64,000 bases of DNA from Owenia fusiformis (taxonomy: Eukaryota > Annelida > Polychaeta > Sabellida > Oweniidae): contig CAIIXF020000010.1 in assembly GCA_903813345.2 (NCBI GenBank), positions 37,313,425 to 37,377,424 of the forward strand, written 5' to 3'. This document shows positions 56,030 to 64,000 of the stretch, piece after piece; within the stretch, counting starts at the first letter, position 1, and every line of letters begins with the position of its first letter. Under the pieces are notes generated by a model that ran no database searches, was not told where the DNA came from, and saw nothing but the letters and a program-made list of their open reading frames with translations. A program made the position numbers and the translations under genes.

Positions 56030-56510
56030 GAATATATGAGTAAATGAGACAAATGTAAATAGACGAGGCAAATTCAAATAAGGGAGGCAAATTTAGATAA
56101 TTCAGGCAAATTTAGATAGGTGAGACAAATGTTAATAGTTGAGGAAAATATAAATAGGTGAGGCAAATATAAATAGATGAGACAAATGTAAATAGGTGAG
56201 GCAAATGTAAATAAGTGAGGGAAATGTAAATATGAGAGGCAAATGTAAATAGATTAGGAAAATATAAATAGGTGAGGCAAATGTAAATAGATAAGAAAAA
56301 TATAAATAGGTGAGGCAAATATAAATAGATGAGACAAATGTAAATAGATAAGGAAAATATAAATAGGTGAGGCAAATATAAATAGATGAGACAAATGTAA
56401 ATAGATAAGGAAAATATAAATAGCTGAGGCAAATGTAAATAGATAAGGAAAATATAAATAGATAAGGAAAATATAAATAGATAAGGAAAATATAAATAGG
56501 TGAGGCATTA
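56030..56510. repeat. 19-bp minisatellite array, about 25 copies
   Basis: The unit is GAGGCAAATGTAAATAGAT with variants GAGACAAATGT and AAGGAAAATATAAATAGAT. Minus-strand open frames through it (SIYICLIYLYLPHLF) are by-products. Confidence 0.9.
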
Positions 56511-56932
56511 ATGTAAAAACATGTAATATGAGGCTGTGAATGATTTCATATAGCAATGTTTGCTTTTTGTCTTTTAAGTAATATATTTTTGGAGATAATG
56601 ATTGGATTTAAAATACACCTCCCTTCAAGGTCAGAAAATACTCACAACCCAACATATCAACATCTGAAATTGAAAAGATATATCCTATAGGATGCTTTAA
56701 GTTATAGGTTATATGATATTTGAACATGACTGTATTCACGCTTTCCATAAACTGTGAGCAAAGTCAATGTTTCACCCGGGGCATATTCGAGATTAATGCC
56801 CCGGCTCTGTACAAAGTGTTTCGTCCAGTTCAAAAACTCAACCGGAAGTAGAAATGAGAAAAGTGAAAATGAACATTGAAATTGACGATTTTGCAATATT
56901 CTGGTGAGTTTTCACATTCGAATCGTTATATA

Positions 56933-57065
56933 GACCTCAGAGCAGGGCTACTATTTTCGAATACACCCCTTAGGGCTAGGCACAAAAACTTTTGAGCAGA
57001 ACACGTTTGTGCCAAGCCCTGCAGGGTGTATTTGAAAATAGTAGCCCTGCTCTGAGGTCTTTATT
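56933..57065. mobile_element. Palindromic MITE-like element, 133 bp
   Basis: TAGACCTCAGAGCAGGGCTA and the following 40 bases (CTATTTTCGAATACACCC, GGCACAAA) are inverted on the right side, ending GCTCTGAGGTCTTTA, around a loop of about 15 bases. TA-rich flanks would suit a TA or TTA target. Confidence 0.8.
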
Positions 57066-57069
57066 TCTT

Positions 57070-58600
57070 ATATAGTTGAATTTTCAATTGAAAAATCATT
57101 TGAATAAATTGGCAATTAATGTAATCGCCTCACCTGCCATATTCTTATTCTTCACTAGATTTCATGATTTGATTGACCATGCTTGTACTTAAGCCCATGC
57201 CTGTGTTTAAGCCCATGCTTGTTGTATTTAAGCCCAAATACATTATAGTTTGCACTACATAAATTAGTGAAAAAGGGTTTGCAGTCGTATCTCTTCTAAG
57301 AAAGGAATTCAGAAAATTAACTTTGCTTTTGAGGCAATCATGAAATGTCAACATTTATACCTGCGAATATTTTCACGGCATTCTTGTTTCAAAACAAGGA
57401 ATAAAGGAGAACGTAGTGGAATAAGCAAGGAATGTTTACACAAACATGTAGTTAAAAGTCTAAATTACACGGAATAACCAGAAAATCATTCAATTTTAGA
57501 GAGAAATGTTGCTAAAAGAAATGTGATCTAAAATTTTTCAAAAATGGTGAATTGCAACTTCAAAGTATAAACACTTGTGAGCATTCTGTATTTTGGTCTG
57601 CCTAAAAAATTAGTTTGTAATTTTCCAATATCCGATGTTCATCTAAAATAACAATTTGTTGATTTTAAACATTTTGCTTATTGAAAAAACATGAATTCTA
57701 CATGTTGAGTTCCCAAGCAATATAATATAAATAAATAGTATACATGTACTTACTATATATGGCAAGTAAAAAATAGTAAACAAATACAGTATTACTAAAA
57801 AATATAATTCAATAAATGAATTAATGCTTTTCTCTGTGAAATATAAGTAAAATTAGGTTTCTACAGACTTCTATATAAAAAGGCATTCGATATGTGATTG
57901 TTGCTCATTGTTTTATTTCTTGTTTATTCCTAGATCTTCTCCCCCACTTTCAAATTTATATCTAAATATGACCATTTGCATTTTATTCGCAGGCCATGTA
58001 TAGAAATGTTTATATGACCATTGACATTTTATTCACAGGCCATGCATAGAAATGTACAGCCTTAATATGAATATAGTTCCAAATATGTAAAAGTGAAGTT
58101 TTTAAATGTGAAGTAAGTTTATTTACCGAATAGAGTTTATGTAGCAGTAATATGAAAGTCGAGATGTGTAATATGGATATAATGTGATTAGGATGCAATC
58201 AGTAATGATCGTAAGTAGATATACCAATATAATACATATATATTTAAAGGTTATGATCTGACGTGAAATATATGTGCCCGAGTTCTTCCAGTATAAGCCA
58301 ACCTTGGGAGGCTCTATATTATGGCAAGAAGGAAGGCATATTGTACATCATAGTGACATATCTGATGTATAACATTCCTTCCCATGGCTACTCTGTATCA
58401 ATGACATCACTCATCTGTGAGCTAGTAGAATTTGGTCGAAATGAAACAGACGTGATGTAATGATCTTGTCATGGTTATTAAAGAATCTAATATCAAAACG
58501 AGGTTAGGGGGCATCGCTAGGTATGTAAAAATACATATAAGTAAATAATGGTATTGTTATACATGTTTCTCTCCTGCTCTCGTGGTTCTAGGTTCATACA
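57070..58600. other. AT-rich stretch without recognised gene
   Basis: A direct repeat of about 50 bp (ATGACCATTTGCATTTTATT / ATGACCATTGACATTTTATT, with CAGGCCATGTATAGAAATG) is at 57967-58058. No coding call. Confidence 0.5.
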
Positions 58601-59316
58601 GTAATGCGTGGGAATATATTTTGGTATTTAGAGAGAAAAATGAATATTTCTGTATTTATTCCGCTTTCTCTGAGGTTTAGGGCATGCAAGTGTATCCATC
58701 TCAATCTTGCTGACCCAGTAGTACTGGCAGTACCTTTATATTTAATGTTATTACACACGGTGTCCAACCCAAACAATCTTACATGCACGACGGAGGGTTA
58801 CATTACTGAAACTAAACAAAGAAATGCTCCGGAGTAGGAAAACTGGCGGGCAGGAATGATGAGCCGTCTGACGATTTCCCCTGCTGTATGAAGCAGTAAA
58901 GTTATCAAAATTCATAAACGTATTTGTCATTCTGCTGGTCAAAACCCCTTTTGTCGAGACATGTGATTAGTTGAGCCAAGATTAGAGCACCAATGTATAT
59001 TTTGGTCAAATTTCAATACACATTATCGTAATTGTAATTTGATGACCGAAAATCCAGTCTTACAATGATGACATTCTAATATTTAAGAAACGCTGCCACC
59101 TGGTTATCACAGTGAACTGGAAACGCTGCGGTAGTCTAGATCTATTTAGGAAATATATAGCTTGACTTTCCTTTTCAGGAAGAGAAAGAAAAGATATATT
59201 ATACCAATTGGCATCAAAAGAAGAAAGATTAATTCACATATCAACTTTTTGTTTTTGTCAATAGTTTTATGTTTTAGCACAGATGTAGGCATAACATCAT
59301 CTAATGTAGGCTTAGG

Positions 59317-59424
59317 TCAGCTAGTTGCACGTTTAGCACCACCAGGTTGGGATGTTTCAATTTGCCTAACAAGTACAACACGTTTTTGACAGATAGATTC
59401 GATTCCAAACTCTTCTCTAATAAC
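59317..59424 (-). CDS. Possible last exon of a small unrecognised gene
   Basis: After ATATTATTTTCAG the frame reads VIREEFGIESICQKRVVL and then VRQIETSQPGGAKRATS before a stop, 35 codons, phase 0. It has protein-like composition and joins in frame with the upstream donor at 59780. I do not recognise the family. The opposite strand is also open across this part, so the strand is not certain. It could be a genuine microprotein, the end of a larger gene, or part of a mobile element. Confidence 0.28.
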   Translation of the reverse strand, partial: VIREEFGIESICQKRVVLVRQIETSQPGGAKRATS

Positions 59425-59779
59425 CTGAAAATAATATCAAAACAAAATGGTAAGAGCATTTCTAAAATTGTGTCCTAAATCAACAGAGCGTTTCGAGAAA
59501 AACAAGCGATTTCTCAAGAACAAGTAATGGTTTTGGACTGGGATTTTAGAAAATGAGAATATACAAGTTTGTGATCTACTACTTTGACAGAAAGATTGAC
59601 GTTTTCATATAAATACTAGTTTAATTCGAAATTTGTCATAAAGCTTTGATCAAGCAAATAACAGTTTACCACCAGAAGTTGAATAAATAAGATCTTTGCT
59701 CAGGGTATTGTTCATCGAATGGTACATAATATGTCACCATAACATGATATGTAAGAGAAACGAGTGATACAATACTTAC

Positions 59780-59785
59780 GGTCAT
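59780..59785 (-). CDS. Possible first coding exon of a small gene
   Basis: The upstream frame reads KIVANEDPTMT and is open only back to a nearby TGA, so the single ATG at 59785 is the likely start (codons ATG ACC). It is followed by the strong donor GTAAGTATT. The next exon is 356 bp away. The upstream transcript part would be the inverted-repeat sequence. Weak evidence. Confidence 0.22.
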
Positions 59786-59904
59786 AGTGGGATCTTCATT
59801 AGCCACAATTTTATTTCACTCCGCAGCGTTTCCGCGTGAATGAAACACTCCATCATGCATGTAAGAGCGTTTGGGTTGGACACCGTGTTACAATTCAAAC
59901 ACAC

Positions 59905-60485
59905 TAAATGCCATTATAGCCTAAATGTCATGGGGACATTTAAGACATAATAAATTCCATAATAAATAAACTATTATGACATCAATATTTTTAATCTCCT
60001 AATAGAAAATCCCTATTAAGAGTGAAGTTCTAAGTAAAATATCAGTTTAGCTATAACCATGCCTGTTAAAGCATGAATTATTTTCTGATTCATCCACATA
60101 TTGTAAATATTTGCAATTGTGTGTATCATGACTCAATGATACTTAGGAGATAGCTAGGTGTGTTCTAATCTCAGGTTGGACTATTTGCTTACAGTGGAAT
60201 TTGTTTTACAAAATATTCTTAATGTTTTGTCTGTGCTGGTAAAGGAGGAAGTGGTCTGTGGTTGTGGGTCATTATTTAACTTTTGATGGGATCAGGGATC
60301 AACCCTTACCCCCTCCCCTGGAAATCATATTTATGGGATATTGATGGTACCTCCTAAATGGATGATGTGGTCCTGAGGAATGTAAGGTTTAGTAATTATA
60401 TATGGAAGATATCAGTAAGGTTTACATTTTGCATTTGCTTTGTTGACAATCATTTCAAAATGTAGGAGGAAACTTCGCAGGTATA
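59905..60485. other. AT-rich stretch without recognised gene
   Basis: No feature supported. Confidence 0.5.
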
Positions 60486-60486
60486 T

Positions 60487-61452
60487 AGTCACATAATGTT
60501 TAGTCACATATGACATAATGTATAGTCATATATGATATAATATATGGTCACATATATGATATGATGTATAGTCATATATGATATAATATATGGTCACATA
60601 TATGATATGATGTATAGTCATATATGATATAATAAATGGTCACATATATGATATGATGTATAGTCATATATGATATAATAAATGGTCACATATATGATAT
60701 GATGTATAGTCATATATGATATAATAAATGGTCACATATATGATATGATGTTTAGTCATATATGATTTAATATATGGTCACACACATGATATGATGTATA
60801 GTCATATATGATATAATATATGGTCACATATATGATATGATGTATAGTCATATATGATATAATATATGGTCACATATATAATATGATGTATAGTCATATA
60901 TGATATAATATATGGTCACATATATGTTATGATGTATAGTCATATATGATATAATATATGGTCACATATATGATATGATGTTTAGTCATATATGATTTAA
61001 TATATGGTCACACATATGATATGATGTATAGTCATATATATGATATAATATATGGTCACATATATGATATAATATATGGTCACATATATGATATGATGTA
61101 TAGTCATATATGATATAACATATGGTCACATATATGATATGATGTATAGTCACATATATGATATAATATATGGTCACATATATGATATAATATATGGTCA
61201 CATATATGATATGATGTATAGTCATATATGATATAACATATGGTCACATATATGATATGATGTATAGTCATATATGATATAATATATGGTCACATATATG
61301 ATATGATGTATAGGCATATATGATATAATATATGGTCACATATATAATATGATGTATAGTCATATATGATATAATATATTGTCACATAAATGATATGATA
61401 TATAGTCACATATGATATAATATATGGTCACATATAAAATGATGTATGGTCA
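60487..61452. repeat. 46-bp satellite array, about 20 copies
   Basis: The unit is GATGTATAGTCATATATGAT plus ATAATATATGGTCACATATA plus TGATAT. The two half-units (TAGTCATATATGATAT and TGGTCACATATATGATAT) are related, so the 46-bp unit arose from a doubled 23-bp unit; several places show single half-units. Confidence 0.9.
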
Positions 61453-61454
61453 CA

Positions 61455-63290
61455 TTTGATGTGATAATATTAATATTATATGATCACTTGAGATGACATA
61501 CAATATGATATATAGTCTCATTTTGTATCATAAATAAATATGTAGTTATATGATATAATATACTATTTGTTGGAACTAAATATCTTTTCACTGACGTTCA
61601 TATGTAAAATAGTGCTGATGTACTTTTGAGTTTGATATACTGTAGTTCTAACTATCTCTTGATTTATAGAGGCTTGTTTGTAATATTTGTAAATGCTGCC
61701 CTTTGTGCTTTTTCATCATCAAGACATCAGCAAGTATATAATAAGTGATTACTTACTGCTGCTAGCCTTTAATATATGTACTTAGGGAGTATTAAGTGGA
61801 ATGATTATACTCTGTTATATTAGAGGGAGTACCAAGTTTGGTCGTAGTTTATAGGTCAAGTATTTTTTCATTCAAACAATTAACCACAAATTCTTAGATT
61901 AAGGAAATAAAAGATTAAAGAAGTATTTAGTGTATAAATCTAATTGTTGGGGGCATCTCAATCTGTTTCCTAAACATATATAGGAAAATAATATGAGGGT
62001 TAAGATATATCTATTAAGACTTTACTGATTAAAATAATAAAATTATATCAGGTTTTTAACTTAAATGATTGAGTTTTTGTGTTTTAGGATTTTAAAAAAT
62101 CATTTAAAGGTTTTGTAAAAAGTAACTTTAAATGTGTTGTAAACATCACCTTTCAATTTATTACCTGGTATATACATGTATATATATTTGAGCTTGGAGT
62201 TCCTATCTCAATGGAGTACAAAGGGGAGCCCAAATTTTGAGGCAGCAAAATATATTCCGCGCTTGGGTGAAAGAATTTTGGGGTGCCTAAAACCCCAAAT
62301 TTGGCCCAAATTTTGAAAAATTATTGCCCATTTTGATAATTTGGCCTTATTAAGGCTTTAAAGGCCAAATTTTGTCCAAAGGGCGGATTTTTGAGGCCCT
62401 ACAAAATTTTGGCCCCACCCCCCCCCAAAAAAATGTGCCATAAAAATGGGCACACAAAAGTGGGCCAATAAAGGGGGGGGGGTAGGCCCCATGATCCACC
62501 AGTGTATCTTCTCAAGTAAAAATGATCCTGTCAAAAATCGCATTTACTTTTGAGATGTTCCCAAAGTTGCTGTCAGTATGTTATTATTATGAATTACCAA
62601 AAGATCACCCCTCTGAGAAATATCTGCCTGCTCATACTTATTCCATTCAATTTCTCTCTAAAATTTGAATGAAGTTCCTCATTTTCTGACATTTCTTTAC
62701 AATTTAGGGTCTCCCTTTCATGCTTTTGTATTTTATTCCTCGGATTTACTTCTGCATTTCTTGTAATTTCATGTTTTAAATCATACCCATCATGGATTTC
62801 TGTCCATAGATTTTAGGTTAAAGGTGGCAGGAAAGAACCCTCTGAGGCAGAGAGTATTTCAGCAGACCTGTCAAACTTTCCAGTTGTGTTGTGCCTAATG
62901 ACCAAACCACTTAAGACAAGTAAAAATCATCAGAGGAAAATTGCAAGAGTCCATCAGTCAATCAGTTCATCATCAGTCGATCAGTTCATCATCAGTCAAT
63001 GAGATGTTTATTTACAGAATTCCAGGATTGTACGAGTCTCACTAACCAGGAACAAGGATACAAACTTCATGATTTCAACATAAAACACGGCAGATCAATG
63101 AAAATAGCCCTTAAATCTGCACTCTTATTTTTACAGAAACGCGAGAAAATGGAAATGTGTGGAAAAACATAAGCTGTTAAATCTTACCAAAATCATTTTG
63201 ACCCTGAGGCATTTTACTATAAGTCTTACAATTGGTGTTATTTAGATGAAAGACTGGATTACTTTGTAACTTTAATAATTCTCTGTAATT
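61455..63290. other. AT-rich stretch without recognised gene
   Basis: Contains GGCCAAATTTTG/CCCAAATTTTG phrases at 62220-62410 beside C- and G-runs (62418-62427, 62476-62483), typical of a decayed repeat. A 21-bp repeat (CATCAGTCAATCAGTT) lies at 62950-63000. No gene supported. Confidence 0.5.
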
Positions 63291-63293
63291 CAG

Positions 63294-63371
63294 GAATTCA
63301 ACTAGCTAATACAAGGACATATGGAACCACATTTCCAAGACATTTGAAAGCTTAGGACAAGACAGCAAAAG
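63294..63371 (+). other. Exon-like segment with consensus splice sites, 78 nt
   Basis: Preceded by TCTCTGTAATTCAG and followed by AAG then GTAAGTGT. All three frames contain stops, so if real it is a noncoding or UTR exon of a plus-strand transcript continuing to the right. Confidence 0.3.
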
Positions 63372-63663
63372 GTAAGTGTATGCATGTTTGTTTTTTTGCT
63401 TCGAATATTGAAAAAAAGGAATTGTGTACAGTGATATCATCTTGAAGAACCATCCAATTTTGCAACATTTAATTTGTGCAGAAATATCTCCATTCAAGTT
63501 AGGAAACACATTTTTCAAATATGATGGGTTATTTTGTTTGTGGCCACACACAACAATAAAAGTTGGGATACATGTATCTGCATATATATGTTAAAAACCA
63601 AGGATTATATTTGTTGAATCCAAAGTCAGTTGGAGTGTTCAATGATAACAGCCTTGTGGTTGT

Positions 63664-63747
63664 CCATAAAATAGTCTCAAAGCAGATGAGGTTACCCATA
63701 AAATAGTCTCAAAGCAGATGAGGTTACTCATAAAATAGTCTCAAATT
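63664..63747. repeat. 31-bp unit, nearly three copies
   Basis: CATAAAATAGTCTCAAAGCA with GATGAGGTTAC occurs twice in full and once in part, almost unchanged. Confidence 0.9.
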
Positions 63748-64000
63748 AGCTGCTGACATTGTTATGTTTGACTGTGAGCATCAAAGGAAACTTTTCAGGG
63801 CATTTAACTTTTGCCTAAATGCTGCCTTGGTTAGTTATATCAGTTATATTTACTATGTCTTTCGAGGGTGAATGGAACATCTGATTTTTGGTAATTTTAT
63901 AGACTTTTTGGTGTTTACTCTATGGTTGTTTACTTTATTCCTTGTTGATTCCACTCTTTTTCTCCATTTAAAGTTAAATTATGACTCTCAATACATCCTT

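Larger units (their letters stand above)
58749..59900. repeat. Interval bounded by inverted repeats of about 85 bp
   Basis: ACACGGTGTCCAACCCAAAC, TCTTACATGCA and the following GGAG/CATT part at 58752-58835 recur inverted at about 59813-59896, with moderate divergence. The interval contains the possible small gene below. It may be an old DNA element or a locally inverted duplication. Confidence 0.55.

Noticed and set aside
59162-59389. Plus-strand 75-codon frame ending LVARLAPPGWDVSICL
   Set aside because: It overlaps the minus-strand exon candidate with better splice sites; it has no upstream promoter or family match. Strand not fully settled.

Overview
The window is nuclear DNA of an animal, AT-rich, with spliced genes, long introns and a heavy load of minisatellites and mobile elements. 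Two conserved host genes are recognisable, both on the minus strand. Protein similarity, repeat style and an element with an exact 162-bp internal repeat (an architecture known from bivalve pearl elements) suggest a marine invertebrate, possibly a bivalve or other lophotrochozoan. The species call is inference only; no bacterial or CRISPR feature is present.

Left end (1-3750): six consecutive coding exons, all phases compatible, of a CREB-regulated transcription coactivator (CRTC/TORC). They run from the start codon at 3750 to the window edge and encode about 185 residues, including the CREB-binding N-terminus and a SIK/AMPK-type phosphosite. From 4300 to 11200 lie a foldback element, a 54-bp array, a small cassette with a Crypton/KIAA1958-like N-terminal coding fragment inside 18-bp inverted repeats, and 17-bp and 62-bp arrays. 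From 11743 to 15050 is a three-exon TLC-domain membrane protein gene of the TLCD5/TMEM136 type. Its large first intron carries a 42-bp array, and its last exon has one extra base in a T7 run.

Middle (15200-36000): a dense mobile-element zone. It holds a foldback element fused to a LINE 3' fragment inside a single target duplication, an element with internal 162-bp repeats (second copy at 55.35 kb), nested foldbacks with an 8-bp target duplication, a CR1-like LINE 3' end with a (GAT)n tail, a CAGGCCTG-ended element with a 29-base G run, a 20-bp array, and a TA-flanked CCGTATT-ended element.

Right half: a 2.55-kb 17-bp array with higher-order structure (37175-39725); a whole-looking, very young Ty3/Gypsy LTR element with a C-terminal chromodomain (40101-47952, minus strand, identical LTRs, GATA target duplication); a 123-bp satellite of 11 copies with no length change; a Penelope-like hammerhead relic near 54.95 kb; more minisatellites; and a possible small two-exon gene at 59.3-59.8 kb. 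Several isolated exon-like segments with good splice sites on the plus strand may belong to a long gene or noncoding transcript, but no protein could be followed through them.

I did not find a new multi-gene system. The most unusual items are the foldback-LINE chimera, the 162-bp-repeat elements whose two ends match each other within each copy but differ between copies, and the shifted TLCD5-like exon.
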